Shown: positions 8,227 through 16,279, counted from the stretch's first letter. The stretch: DNA of 64,000 bases from Guptibacillus hwajinpoensis (GCF_020171785.1 NZ_JAIVAE010000004.1:247288-311287); one strand, 5' to 3'. A program made the numbers and translations. The notes: generated by a model not told the origin, from the letters alone.

Positions 8227-9188
8227 TTTTAAACCACCTGCTTGCTATCACCGTAGCGTTTTTCCTGGATCGCCTGATTGGCGATCCGCCCAATTGGCCG
8301 CATCCGGTAAAGGGATTTGGCAAGCTCATAAGCTTCCTTGAAAAACGCTGGAACAACGGCCAGAACCGCAAGCAAAAAGGTGCGCTCATGATACTAACCG
8401 TGATCGTCACCGTCATCAGCATCACCGGTCTTACCGTTACCATTGCCTACACGCTTCACCCGCTCGTCGGTATATTTTATGAAGCGATCCTGATCGCCAC
8501 TACGATCGCACAAAAAAGCCTGCGGAATGCCGCGCTTGATGTTTACGAACCGCTACAAGACGGTCATATGACAGAAGCGCGCGAAAAGCTCTCCTGGATC
8601 GTCGGTCGTGACACAGCAAACCTCAACGAAAGCGAAGTCGTACGCGGTACCGTTGAAACGGTCGCTGAAAACACGAGCGACGGCATCACAGCTCCTTTAT
8701 TCTGGGCGCTAATTGGCGGAAGTGTCGGCGCGGTTGTCTATCGCGCCATCAATACGTGTGATTCCATGGTCGGCTATCGAAACGATAAGTACGGAGAATT
8801 CGGCTACGCATCCGCAAAGCTTGATGACGTGGTGAACTGGATTCCAGCGCGGCTAACCGGTATTTGTATGATTCTCGTCAAACGGCCGGAGCACTCGACC
8901 ACCAGCCGCGCCTGGCACGTTCTTTTTCGCGATGCCAAACAGCATCCAAGTCCGAACAGCGGCTGGGGCGAAGCGGCAACCGCTGCGATTCTTGGCGTAC
9001 AGCTTGGTGGCTTGAACACATACAAAGGCATCGTTTCAAACCGCGCGCGTATGGGAGATCCCATTATGAAGCTAAGCGCGCTACATATTCCAAAAGCGAT
9101 CAAAATCATGAATCGCGCAAGCATTCTATTTTTACTTATTCTCTGGATCGGAGGGCTCCTCATTGACGCTACCATCTCATGGCGCTAA
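8223..9188 (+). CDS. cbiB: Adenosylcobinamide-phosphate synthase (CbiB)
   Basis: This integral membrane enzyme attaches aminopropanol phosphate (from threonine phosphate) to adenosylcobyric acid. It is 321 residues, with the signature start FFLDRLIGDPPNWPHPVKGFG, central REKLSWIVGRDTANL, ETVAENTSDGITAPLFW, and a C-terminal segment VNWIPARLTGICM followed by NSGWGEAATAAILGVQLGG. All are typical of the CbiB/CobD family. Several hydrophobic helices flank these loops. It overlaps the upstream fusion gene by 4 bp and the downstream cobD by 26 bp. In this operon it uses the cobyric acid made by CbiZ or CbiP and the aminopropanol phosphate made by CobD. Confidence 0.95.
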   Translation: MILNHLLAITVAFFLDRLIGDPPNWPHPVKGFGKLISFLEKRWNNGQNRKQKGALMILTVIVTVISITGLTVTIAYTLHPLVGIFYEAILIATTIAQKSLRNAALDVYEPLQDGHMTEAREKLSWIVGRDTANLNESEVVRGTVETVAENTSDGITAPLFWALIGGSVGAVVYRAINTCDSMVGYRNDKYGEFGYASAKLDDVVNWIPARLTGICMILVKRPEHSTTSRAWHVLFRDAKQHPSPNSGWGEAATAAILGVQLGGLNTYKGIVSNRARMGDPIMKLSALHIPKAIKIMNRASILFLLILWIGGLLIDATISWR

Positions 9189-10230
9189 CACGCATTATTT
9201 ATACGAAGCACTCCAAATCGACTCGCCCGAGCGTACAATTGATTTCAGTGCGAACCTGAATCCGCTCGGACCGCCGCCGTCTCTTAAAGAAACATGGGAA
9301 GACGCTTTCGATCTCATCACAACTTATCCTGATCCGCATGCCGCCCGCTTAATAGAAAAGCTCGCGAACGTCCATGACGTGGAAGAAAATCAGCTGCTTA
9401 TCGGTAACGGAGGCGCTGAGCTAATTACGCTTGTCGGTCGTTATTTAGCGGGGAAGCGCGTTTGCATCGTTCAACCGACTTTCTCTGAATATGAAACGGC
9501 TTGCCTTCGTGCGGGATGCGAAGTGACCTACCATACCCTCGAAGAAGGAGAATGGGCGTTAGGTTCACACCTGGCTGAAAAAATGCCGTACGTTGATGCG
9601 GTTTTTCTTTGTACCCCAAACAACCCAACCGGCGTTACGTATGACCCCGCGTCCATTCTCGCTTTAGTCGAAGCGGCGAAAAGGTACGATTGCGCCATCA
9701 TCATTGATGAAGCTTTCGCGGACTTTGTAGGAGATGACTCATCGTTCTCATCACTTCTCGCCCCCTTTTCCAACCTGATGATTCTTCGCTCCCTTACGAA
9801 AATGTACGCCATTCCAGGACTTCGTCTCGGCTACATGTTGGCTCATCCAGAAGTGATCGAAGCGATCAAAAAGCTTCAGCCGCACTGGAGCGTCAACGCT
9901 CTGGCGCTACACGCTGGCGAACTGTGCCTCCAAGAAACTGATTTTGTAGCCGAAACCCATCAAATGATCGAACTAGAACGAGAGAAGTGCTTCTATTTTT
10001 TCGAGGAAAATCATTTTACATACTCCAACTCAAGCGTGAACTTTTACCTTCTACGAGACCCTGAATTAGAAGATCAATCGGAACTTCTAAGCTTTCTTAT
10101 GAAAAAAGGCATTGTTCCAAGACACACGGAGAACTTTCCTGGACTAGACGGCAGGTGGCTCCGATTTGCGGTCCGCAAGCCGGAGGAAAACGAGCGATTA
10201 AGGGAGGTGCTCACCTCATGGCGCAGCTAA
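9163..10230 (+). CDS. cobD: Threonine-phosphate decarboxylase (CobD, PLP-dependent)
   Basis: It makes (R)-1-aminopropan-2-yl phosphate for the corrinoid side chain. It is a 355-residue class I/II aminotransferase-fold enzyme related to HisC. Visible are the N-terminal SHGANTHYLYEAL and DFSANLNPLGPP typical of CobD, N153 in PNNPTG, D182 in IIDEAF and the PLP lysine K213 in SLTKMYAIPGLRLGY. Histidinol-phosphate aminotransferase is the alternative for an isolated gene, but the N-terminus and position decide. The start is a TTG at 9163, backed by GGAGGG 8 bp upstream and lying inside the end of cbiB. The 3' end overlaps cobU by 13 bp. Confidence 0.93.
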   Translation: MTLPSHGANTHYLYEALQIDSPERTIDFSANLNPLGPPPSLKETWEDAFDLITTYPDPHAARLIEKLANVHDVEENQLLIGNGGAELITLVGRYLAGKRVCIVQPTFSEYETACLRAGCEVTYHTLEEGEWALGSHLAEKMPYVDAVFLCTPNNPTGVTYDPASILALVEAAKRYDCAIIIDEAFADFVGDDSSFSSLLAPFSNLMILRSLTKMYAIPGLRLGYMLAHPEVIEAIKKLQPHWSVNALALHAGELCLQETDFVAETHQMIELEREKCFYFFEENHFTYSNSSVNFYLLRDPELEDQSELLSFLMKKGIVPRHTENFPGLDGRWLRFAVRKPEENERLREVLTSWRS

Positions 10231-10775
10231 TCTTCATAACCGGCGGCGTAAGAAGTGGAAAAAGTCGTTTTGCGGAAAAGCGAGCGGCTTCGCTCCGCCC
10301 AACAAGCGGCACCCTTCATTACCTCGCCTGTGGACAGCCAAGCGATATCGAAATGCAAAAACGCATCGCACGTCATCAGCATGATCGCGCATCTGCCAAT
10401 GTTCCATGGGAAACAGTGGAATGCGCAACGGATATTGGAAGCGTCGCGTCATCTTTAAACGAAAATGCCGTGGTGCTCCTTGATTGCGTCACCACCCTTC
10501 TTTCCAATGAACTTTTTCAAAAAGAGAACTGGCAAGACGAGCTATTTCAACAACAAACGAAACAAAAAATTCAGCATGACATCGAAAAACTTAATGAACG
10601 CTCAGAAGCGCTAATCATCGTTAGCAATGAACTTGGTTATGAGCCGTTAAGCGGTCTCGTCGACGTTTATGCAAGGCAACTTGGCGAGCTTCATCAATGG
10701 ATCGTTTCAAAAGCTGACGAAGCGTATGTAGTTGAAAATGGCATCCCGCAACGGATGAAAGGGGAAGGCGTATGA
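10218..10775 (+). CDS. cobU: Adenosylcobinamide kinase / GTP:adenosylcobinamide-phosphate guanylyltransferase (CobU)
   Basis: This bifunctional 185-residue enzyme phosphorylates adenosylcobinamide and transfers GMP to it. The P-loop is GGVRSGKS (residues 9-16). IARHQHDRASANVPWETVE contains the histidine region that carries the guanylyl intermediate. DCVTTLLSNELF and IVSNELGYEPLSGLVDVYARQLGELHQ are further family landmarks. The ATG at 10218 has GGGAGGTG at about 9 bp. An in-frame start at 10155 would add 21 residues that only read the end of cobD, so I reject it. It overlaps cbiP by 4 bp. Its paralogue at 13559 is shorter. Confidence 0.94.
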   Translation: MAQLIFITGGVRSGKSRFAEKRAASLRPTSGTLHYLACGQPSDIEMQKRIARHQHDRASANVPWETVECATDIGSVASSLNENAVVLLDCVTTLLSNELFQKENWQDELFQQQTKQKIQHDIEKLNERSEALIIVSNELGYEPLSGLVDVYARQLGELHQWIVSKADEAYVVENGIPQRMKGEGV

Positions 10776-12250
10776 ACGGGATCATGATTCAGGGAACGGC
10801 ATCCGATGTTGGCAAAAGCTTGATCGTGACGGCGTTCTGTCGCCTTCTTGCCAATGAAGGCTACGCGGTGGCGCCGTTTAAATCGCAAAACATGTCCAAC
10901 AACTCCTACGTCACGATTGAAGGCAAAGAAATCGGCCGAGCGCAGGGCGCTCAGGCGGAAGCCGCACGAACGGAAGCGAGCGTGTGGATGAATCCGATCC
11001 TGCTGAAGCCTCGCTCCGATCAGCATGCCGAAGTGATTCAATTCGGCACGTCTTACCGTACGCTTTCCGGCAAAGACTACCGTCAGTCCTATTATGAAAT
11101 GGGGCTTGAAAGCATTGCGTTCGCGCTTGATCACCTTCGCAAAACATATGACGTGATCGTCATGGAAGGCGCAGGAAGTCCAGTTGAAGTGAACTTAAAA
11201 GATCGCGAGCTTGTGAATATGAAAGTAGCGGAGATGGCGGATGTTCCTGTTCTCCTTGTCGCAGACATTGATCGGGGCGGCGTGTTCGCAAGCATTGTTG
11301 GTACGCTTGAGCTCCTTGAGAAAGAAGAGCGGGCGAGGGTAAAAGGAATACTGATTAATAAATTTCGCGGTGATCCAGCCCTTTTCGAAGATGGCATCAC
11401 GTGGCTTGAAGAGCGCACGGGCATCCTGATCGTCGGGGTGCTCCCGTATGTGAACCACCGCGTTGAAGGAGAAGATTCGCTTTCGCTGACCGATCGCTTT
11501 TTACATAAAACAGGTTCGCTTGAGATCGCCGTCATCCAGCTTCCGTTTCTTTCAAACTACAGCGACATCGAGCCGTTTAACGAAGAAGACGTGACGATTC
11601 GCTGGGTGCAGGATCCGCGTGAACTGAGCGCGCCGGATGCGATCATCATTCCCGGAACGAAAAGCACGATCAGCGATTTACAGTGGATGAAGAAGCTCGG
11701 ATTTGAAGATGCGTTAAAAAGCTATGCCGCAAGTGGTGGAAATGTTGTCGGCATTTGCGGCGGCTATCAAATGCTCACCGAGAAGCTGATTGACGAACAT
11801 GGTTCAGATACTGGGAAAGCAGGAACGGAGCTAAACGGTCTCGGACTGATACCCGCAAAAACGACGTTTCATGAAGTGAAAACGACGATTCGAGTGAGCG
11901 GGGTAAACACAGAAACCGGCTCGCCAATCCAGGGATACGAAATTCATCTTGGCGAAACGCTTTTCGATCATCCGGCAACGCCGTTTCTCAAGATTGACGA
12001 TCGGCCTGAAGGGTACTACGGAGAAGGTGGGCGCGTCATCGGCACGTATTTGCATCACCTTTTTCATAATGATGAGTGGCGCACAGTTTGGCTGAATGGA
12101 CTTCGAGCGAAAAAAGGGTTACCAGAGCAGAAACAAATCAATCGCAAGCAGTTAAAAGAAAAAACGTATGACGATCTTGCGAATGAGCTTAAGCCTCATC
12201 TGAAATGGGAGCTGATCAAATCGTTCATGTTTCAAGGTGAGAACCGATGA
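10772..12250 (+). CDS. cbiP: Cobyric acid synthase (CbiP/CobQ)
   Basis: This glutamine-dependent enzyme amidates adenosylcobyrinic acid a,c-diamide at four side chains. It is 492 residues. The N-terminal dethiobiotin-synthetase-like ATPase domain has QGTASDVGKSLIVTAFCRL and KSQNMSNNSYVT. The C-terminal class I-like amidotransferase domain has the nucleophile C329 in VVGICGGYQML and the catalytic histidine pair H428/H429 in GTYLHHLFHN. It starts within the stop of cobU and overlaps cobS by 4 bp. It is notable as the only enzyme of the pre-cobinamide stage here. The corrin-ring genes are absent from the window, so it either acts on imported precursors or works with genes elsewhere. Confidence 0.95.
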   Translation: MNGIMIQGTASDVGKSLIVTAFCRLLANEGYAVAPFKSQNMSNNSYVTIEGKEIGRAQGAQAEAARTEASVWMNPILLKPRSDQHAEVIQFGTSYRTLSGKDYRQSYYEMGLESIAFALDHLRKTYDVIVMEGAGSPVEVNLKDRELVNMKVAEMADVPVLLVADIDRGGVFASIVGTLELLEKEERARVKGILINKFRGDPALFEDGITWLEERTGILIVGVLPYVNHRVEGEDSLSLTDRFLHKTGSLEIAVIQLPFLSNYSDIEPFNEEDVTIRWVQDPRELSAPDAIIIPGTKSTISDLQWMKKLGFEDALKSYAASGGNVVGICGGYQMLTEKLIDEHGSDTGKAGTELNGLGLIPAKTTFHEVKTTIRVSGVNTETGSPIQGYEIHLGETLFDHPATPFLKIDDRPEGYYGEGGRVIGTYLHHLFHNDEWRTVWLNGLRAKKGLPEQKQINRKQLKEKTYDDLANELKPHLKWELIKSFMFQGENR

Positions 12251-13038
12251 ACTTATGGCAGGGAATGCTGATCAACCTTCAGTTTTTTACCGTCATTCCA
12301 GTTCGGCGTGAAATCCCGATGGGTCCGAAGCAGCTCACGCGTTCGGTTCAAACGTTTCCGTTACTCGGACTACTTCAGGGGATGTTGGCGTCAGGTCTTC
12401 TGTACACCTTGCTTCAGTGGACGCCGTTTTCAACACTTGCGGCAACGTTTTTCGTCTGGCTGTTTATGATGGTGCTGACAGGTGGCCTTCACCTTGACGG
12501 CTGGATGGATGCGAGCGATGCGTTTTTTTCGTATCGCGATCTTGAGAAGCGGCTAGAGATTATGAACGATCCGCGCACTGGGGCGTTTGGCGTTTTATCG
12601 GTGATCGTCCTGCTTGCGGCTAAGTTTCTGTTTCTCTATGAAATCGCGCAACTGGCGCAGGACGTTTCGTATTTCCTTATTATCCTGATTCCCTTTTTTA
12701 GTAAAACTGTGATGGGTGCGTTTCTCGTTTTAATACGGCCTTCAAAAGAGAAGGGGCTCGCCGCCTTTTTTCAAAAAGGGATCGAACGGTCATGCCTATG
12801 GGTTTATCCGTTTTATTGGCTTTTGATCGCCGGGGCTTCCTTACTCATTTCAGTCGAAGCGTTTTGGATGACGCTATTCTTAAGTGCTGTCACGATCCTT
12901 GTGGCTCTCGGAATGAAACGAAATAGCCAAAGATGGTTTAACGGCATCACGGGCGATGTGCTTGGCGCAAGCGTTGAAGGAATGGAGGGGCTTTTATGGA
13001 TGAGCGTGTGGTTATTACATTATTTCGTCATGGCGTAA
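12247..13038 (+). CDS. cobS: Adenosylcobinamide-GDP ribazoletransferase (CobS)
   Basis: This 263-residue membrane enzyme joins the activated corrinoid (adenosylcobinamide-GDP) to alpha-ribazole or its phosphate. The start LQFFTVIPV, the metal-binding segment GGLHLDGWMDASDAFFS and NDPRTGAFGVLSVIVLL are diagnostic. Five to seven hydrophobic helices follow. It is joined by ATGA overlap to cbiP and overlaps cobC by 43 bp. The ligand it uses is expected to come from CblS/CblT salvage at the operon end. Confidence 0.94.
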   Translation: MNLWQGMLINLQFFTVIPVRREIPMGPKQLTRSVQTFPLLGLLQGMLASGLLYTLLQWTPFSTLAATFFVWLFMMVLTGGLHLDGWMDASDAFFSYRDLEKRLEIMNDPRTGAFGVLSVIVLLAAKFLFLYEIAQLAQDVSYFLIILIPFFSKTVMGAFLVLIRPSKEKGLAAFFQKGIERSCLWVYPFYWLLIAGASLLISVEAFWMTLFLSAVTILVALGMKRNSQRWFNGITGDVLGASVEGMEGLLWMSVWLLHYFVMA

Positions 13039-13607
13039 CGGAAGACAATAAACGCGGGGCGTATATTGGATGGACGAATCCGTCGATTAGTGAAGACGCA
13101 GCATTTGCGGACGTGGCGGATGACTACGATTTGATTTTTACGAGCGACCTGGATCGGTGCATGCAAACGACAAAACGACTTTTTCCGAACCGAAAAGCGA
13201 TTTCGATGCCGCTTTTTCGCGAAATCCTCTTTGGCGAATGGGAAGGGAAAACGTATGCCGACCTTGAACATGATAAGCAATATCAAAGCTGGGTGTCCGA
13301 TCCGCTCGCGGATGCGCCGCCTGGCGGGGAGAGCTTCGCGCAGTTTACGGAGCGAATTGATCAGGGATTTCAAGCGCTCGTAGAACAAATGAATTTGCAG
13401 TTGCATAAAAAAGTGCTCCTTACAACGCACGGCGGGGTGATTCGCTACTTGTTAATGAAATACGCCCCTGAGGAGCGATCGTTTTGGGAATGGAAAGTTC
13501 CGCACGGTTCGGCAGTTGAGCTTGAATGGAAACGAGAAGATCTAAGGAGGGACGCGCGATGCACTTCGTTACGGGTGGTGCCTATAACGGCAAAACAAAA
13601 TGGGTGA
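12996..13607 (+). CDS. cobC: Alpha-ribazole phosphatase-like histidine phosphatase (CobC)
   Basis: This 203-residue phosphoglycerate-mutase-fold phosphatase has the catalytic RHG triad (residues 11-13, FRHGVTEDN) and the second histidine in TTHGGVIRYLL. The substrate-loop segment LFGEWEGKTYADLE is typical of CobC. It is expected to remove the phosphate from alpha-ribazole phosphate or from cobalamin phosphate. The family is broad, and specificity is inferred from its place between cobS and a CobU-like gene. The start has GGAGGGGC 5-10 bp upstream and lies inside cobS. The 3' end overlaps the next gene by 49 bp. Confidence 0.88.
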   Translation: MDERVVITLFRHGVTEDNKRGAYIGWTNPSISEDAAFADVADDYDLIFTSDLDRCMQTTKRLFPNRKAISMPLFREILFGEWEGKTYADLEHDKQYQSWVSDPLADAPPGGESFAQFTERIDQGFQALVEQMNLQLHKKVLLTTHGGVIRYLLMKYAPEERSFWEWKVPHGSAVELEWKREDLRRDARCTSLRVVPITAKQNG

Positions 13608-13993
13608 AGAACTTCTACGGTTTAACCGAAGATCATTGCTGGAAATCGGCTTATGATCAAACGAAAATTCCGCTTAATGTAAGTCGGTTTTACGGAGATG
13701 TGGTCGTTCTAGAAGGCGTAGAACAGTGGCTCAAAGGGTTAACGGCCGAATCAGGACTGGAAGAATGCCGAGCAATCTGGCAGTCGCTACTCGGAATTTG
13801 GCGCACTTGGGAAAGCGAGCGTCATGAACGAACCGTTGTCATCATAGGCACGGATATTACAAAAGGCATTGTTCCGATGGAAAAAGAAGACCGCGACTGG
13901 CGCGATTTAACCGGATGGGCATACCAGGATCTCGCTGCCGTAGCCGACCGCGTTGACGTGATCTGGTATGGACTGAATCAACAGCTTAAATAA
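13559..13993 (+). CDS. Second, shortened CobU-like nucleotide-binding protein
   Basis: This 144-residue protein is related to CobU: P-loop TGGAYNGKTKW near the N-terminus, then VVVLEGVEQWL, VVIIGTDITKGIVPMEKEDR, and an end (LAAVADRVDVIWYGL) matching the CobU C-terminal strand pattern VADEVYxVVxG. It lacks the segment equivalent to the guanylylated histidine region of the full enzyme at 10218. It may therefore be a kinase only, or a regulatory subunit. The ATG at 13559 has AAGGAGG 8 bp upstream; a longer frame from 13526 has no such site. Short CobU homologues next to cobC occur in other bacilli, usually annotated as bifunctional. The exact activity is not established from sequence. Confidence 0.8.
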   Translation: MHFVTGGAYNGKTKWVKNFYGLTEDHCWKSAYDQTKIPLNVSRFYGDVVVLEGVEQWLKGLTAESGLEECRAIWQSLLGIWRTWESERHERTVVIIGTDITKGIVPMEKEDRDWRDLTGWAYQDLAAVADRVDVIWYGLNQQLK

Positions 13994-14010
13994 TCAAAGG
14001 GGGAAAAGGG

Positions 14011-14601
14011 ATGAGAATTTATACGCGAACAGGTGACGAAGGAAAAACGAGTATTATCGGAGGTAGAGTCGACAAAGACGATGTGCGCGTTGACGCTTAC
14101 GGAACGGTCGATGAAGTGAACGGGTTCGTCGGACAAGCGATCGTGGAATTAAGTGAACTTGGAAAAGGTTCGCTGAACGACCTAATCGACGACCTTGAAA
14201 AAATTCAGCATGAGCTTTTTGACTGCGGTGGCGACCTGGCGAACGTTTCGCCAAAGCGTGAATTAAAGTTAAAAGAAGAATCGATCACATACCTGGAAGG
14301 GCGAATTGATGAATTCATTGAAGAAGCCCCGGCTCTTGAAAAGTTCATCCTCCCAGGAGGCAGCAAACCATCCGCGACGATTCACATCGCAAGGACGATC
14401 ACACGTCGCGCCGAGCGTCATGTGGTGACATTGATGAAGCAAGCTGAGAACGTGCCAACCGTTCCAATGAAATACTTAAACCGACTATCCGACTACTTTT
14501 TCGCGCTTGCACGCGTGGTCAACTTCCGCTTAAACGTAAAAGACATTGAGTACGCAAGAAGCGCAAAGGTGTTCCGCGGCGGGAAGCGTAAAGGAGAGTA
14601 A
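14011..14601 (+). CDS. pduO: ATP:cob(I)alamin adenosyltransferase, PduO type
   Basis: This cytoplasmic 196-residue enzyme transfers the adenosyl group of ATP to cob(I)alamin or cob(I)inamide to form the active coenzyme. The start MRIYTRTGDEGKTSIIGG, then RVDAYGTVDEVNGFVGQA, FILPGGSKPSATIHIARTI and TRRAERHVV match PduO/MMAB proteins, with arginines in the ATP-site RRAER. It is not of the CobA/BtuR type. GGGGGAAAAGGG lies before the ATG. It is 17 bp after the CobU-like gene and 3 bp before cblT. It makes sense as the entry step that adenosylates salvaged corrinoids before CobU acts. Confidence 0.95.
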   Translation: MRIYTRTGDEGKTSIIGGRVDKDDVRVDAYGTVDEVNGFVGQAIVELSELGKGSLNDLIDDLEKIQHELFDCGGDLANVSPKRELKLKEESITYLEGRIDEFIEEAPALEKFILPGGSKPSATIHIARTITRRAERHVVTLMKQAENVPTVPMKYLNRLSDYFFALARVVNFRLNVKDIEYARSAKVFRGGKRKGE

Positions 14602-14604
14602 CGC

Positions 14605-15090
14605 ATGTCTGGAAAACGCGCAAGTCTTCTTGCGATGTTCATAGCACTCTCCGTCGTTGGTGCTATTCTTAAAATGCCGTCAGCGGTTGGAAGTATCGCG
14701 CTCGATGCTTTTCCAGCGCTTATCGCCGCAGTTCTTCTTGGAAAAAGAAGCGGGGCGTTAATCGCAAGCTTCGGGCATCTGTTATCTGCGCTGATCGTCG
14801 GTTTTCCACTCGGTCCAATGCACGTCTTCATCGCAGCGGAAATGTCCGCACTCGTCTGGCTATTTGGAAAACTGTATGAAGCGAAAAAGTCGAAGTGGGC
14901 ATCCGCTACGTTTGCGATCGGGAATGGACTTGTCGCACCGCTTCCGTTCTTATTCCTCTTAGGCACAGGATTTTACGTGGCAGTGGTTCCGAGTCTGTTA
15001 ATTGCATCAGTCTTGAACCTCGCTCTTGCATTGATTTTAATCCCGCGCCTTGTGCCGGTTTTTGAGAAAAGAGGACTCGCAAGCTTATGA
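14605..15090 (+). CDS. cblT: ECF transporter S component, probable alpha-ribazole transporter (CblT)
   Basis: This 161-residue membrane protein has five or six hydrophobic helices and the ECF S-component features: an N-terminal AxxxA-type helix region (LLAMFIALSVVGAILKMP), a short loop FPLGPMH and a helix rich in small residues. S components bind a vitamin and dock on a shared energising module (EcfA/A'/T), which is not in this window. Paired with cblS by a 4-bp overlap, it matches the CblT/CblS system described in Listeria and Geobacillus, in which free alpha-ribazole is imported and phosphorylated. Transport of another cobalamin precursor is the alternative. Confidence 0.85.
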   Translation: MSGKRASLLAMFIALSVVGAILKMPSAVGSIALDAFPALIAAVLLGKRSGALIASFGHLLSALIVGFPLGPMHVFIAAEMSALVWLFGKLYEAKKSKWASATFAIGNGLVAPLPFLFLLGTGFYVAVVPSLLIASVLNLALALILIPRLVPVFEKRGLASL

Positions 15091-15821
15091 GAGATGGCAC
15101 AGTTATTGAACTTGGCGCCGAAACCCTCATCATCACAAGCGATAACAGCGGCGCGATTGGCATGAAAGAACAAGATCATGTAGCGGTTCCATACGATGTT
15201 GTTTCTTATTATGCGTTTCGCGTCGCGGTGATGGAAAACATCGCTCTTGGCGGAGTACCGGTTTCTGTTGTGATGCATAATTTTTGTGGAGACCGTGAGT
15301 GGGAAGCGCTCGTAAGCGGGGTGGAACGTGGAAAACGAGAGCTTGGGTTCAACCATGAGATCACGATTACAGGGAGCTCGGAAACGAACATGCCAATGCT
15401 TCAATCGGCGCTTGGCGTTGTGGTCGTTGGGAAGCGGAAGGATGAGTTACCGGAGGTCCGTTTAGATGATGCAACGAAATTCGCGGTAATTGGCAAGCCT
15501 CTTGTTGGAGACAAAGTGGTGAAGGAAGCAAGTGAGATCGCTCCACTTGACCTGTTTTGCTGGATCAGTGAGCAGGATGGTGTTCAAGCAGTTCTTCCCG
15601 TAGGTTCAAAAGGGATTCTTTATGAGTTGAATGAGCTTGTAGAGGAGGATGTGGAGGTTGAGGAGAGGATGGTTCGGGCTGAACTTGATCTCTATAAATC
15701 TTCTGGTCCAGCGACTTGTTTTATCGTAGCTTATGATGGAGGGCTAGAGAATCACTTACGTAAGCGAGCAGGTTTGCATTTTAATAGAGTAGAAATCGTA
15801 GGGGGTCAGGCTCGAGCCTGA
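15087..15821 (+). CDS. cblS: Alpha-ribazole kinase (CblS), AIR-synthase-like fold
   Basis: This 244-residue protein of the PurM/ThiL-like ATP-binding superfamily has a glycine-rich N-terminal half (TSDNSGAIG, MENIALGGVPVSVVMHNFCGD, TGSSETNMP) and a C-terminal part with GPATCFIVAYDGGLE. In Listeria and Geobacillus, CblS phosphorylates alpha-ribazole taken up by CblT, bypassing CobT. No cobT is present in this operon, consistent with that route. The ATG overlaps the cblT stop. The last residues GGQARA and the stop codon are encoded by a copy of the dispersed palindrome (15801-15826), so the original C-terminus has probably been replaced by the element. Confidence 0.85.
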   Translation: MRDGTVIELGAETLIITSDNSGAIGMKEQDHVAVPYDVVSYYAFRVAVMENIALGGVPVSVVMHNFCGDREWEALVSGVERGKRELGFNHEITITGSSETNMPMLQSALGVVVVGKRKDELPEVRLDDATKFAVIGKPLVGDKVVKEASEIAPLDLFCWISEQDGVQAVLPVGSKGILYELNELVEEDVEVEERMVRAELDLYKSSGPATCFIVAYDGGLENHLRKRAGLHFNRVEIVGGQARA

Positions 15822-15827
15822 CCCCCT
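15800..15827. repeat. Dispersed palindromic element, copy 3 (perfect)
   Basis: A 28-bp perfect inverted repeat with left arm AGGGGGTCAGGCTC and right arm its exact complement. It overlaps the last 22 bp of cblS and supplies that gene's stop codon. The tail TCAACAAACAAAAA links it to a terminator, as in copies 4 and 6. Confidence 0.92.
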
Positions 15828-15837
15828 CAACAAACAA

Positions 15838-15878
15838 AAACCGCGTATTGTCCGCCCGAGGCGGACAATACGCGGTTT
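15838..15878 (+). terminator. Intrinsic terminator of the cobalamin operon, GTCCGCC-core type
   Basis: A 19-bp perfect stem (15838-15856 with 15860-15878) with a 3-nt loop. The inner core GTCCGCC/GGCGGAC is shared with the terminators at 17313 and 45503, while the outer part AACCGCGTATT is particular to this site. The symmetrical A/T ends allow bidirectional use towards the small minus-strand gene. Confidence 0.88.
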
Positions 15879-15904
15879 AATTATCTATTGAACTTCATTA
15901 CCAT

Positions 15905-16072
15905 CTACAACACTTGTTTATTCCGACTATCATTCGCATACATCTTCTCAAGCTCGGTTAACGTGAGCTGGTGTAACTTACTAAGATCTTTCCGGTTATC
16001 AGGTGAATTCAGTAGCTTACGAATTAGGTAGGTTCGACGATCAATCATGCCTTTACGGAGTTGGACTCCCAT
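15905..16072 (-). CDS. Small basic protein of the FbpA family (Fur-regulated basic protein A-like)
   Basis: A 55-residue frame on the minus strand, too short for routine calls. It starts with ATG (complement of 16070-16072) preceded by AAGGAGG at 7-8 bp. It begins MGVQLRKGMIDRRTYLIRKL and contains HQLTLTELEKMYAND; the ...LTLTELE..Y pattern is that of the FbpA family, short proteins that in B. subtilis belong to the Fur iron-sparing response. The product is basic (many K/R) and has no membrane segment. I could not find a convincing Fur box in the 16073-16280 gap, so iron control is unproven. It is flanked by the cobalamin operon terminator on one side and a divergent gene on the other. Confidence 0.7.
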   Translation of the reverse strand: MGVQLRKGMIDRRTYLIRKLLNSPDNRKDLSKLHQLTLTELEKMYANDSRNKQVL

Positions 16073-16279
16073 GAACACAACCTCCTTCCTTGACTATCCC
16101 ATTTGACTCTAGCATAACGTGTTTGAGCGATTTTGTGTGTTAAGAAATTGTGAAGAAATTAACAAAGAATGTGGGAAAGGTTTTTAAGTTCCCCTCTATT
16201 ATCTGTCATTCTATGGTAATCTAATAATTGTCATAAATGGGAATTGAAGTTACATAAAAGGATATGGGGGATTTAAAAA

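Noticed and set aside
11131..11535. 134-codon minus-strand frame inside cbiP
   Set aside because: Serine/arginine-rich shadow of a conserved enzyme, without a ribosome binding site.
16199..16243. Possible Fur box near the FbpA-like gene
   Set aside because: Only one half resembles the 7-1-7 Fur motif; the other half does not match, so I do not claim it.
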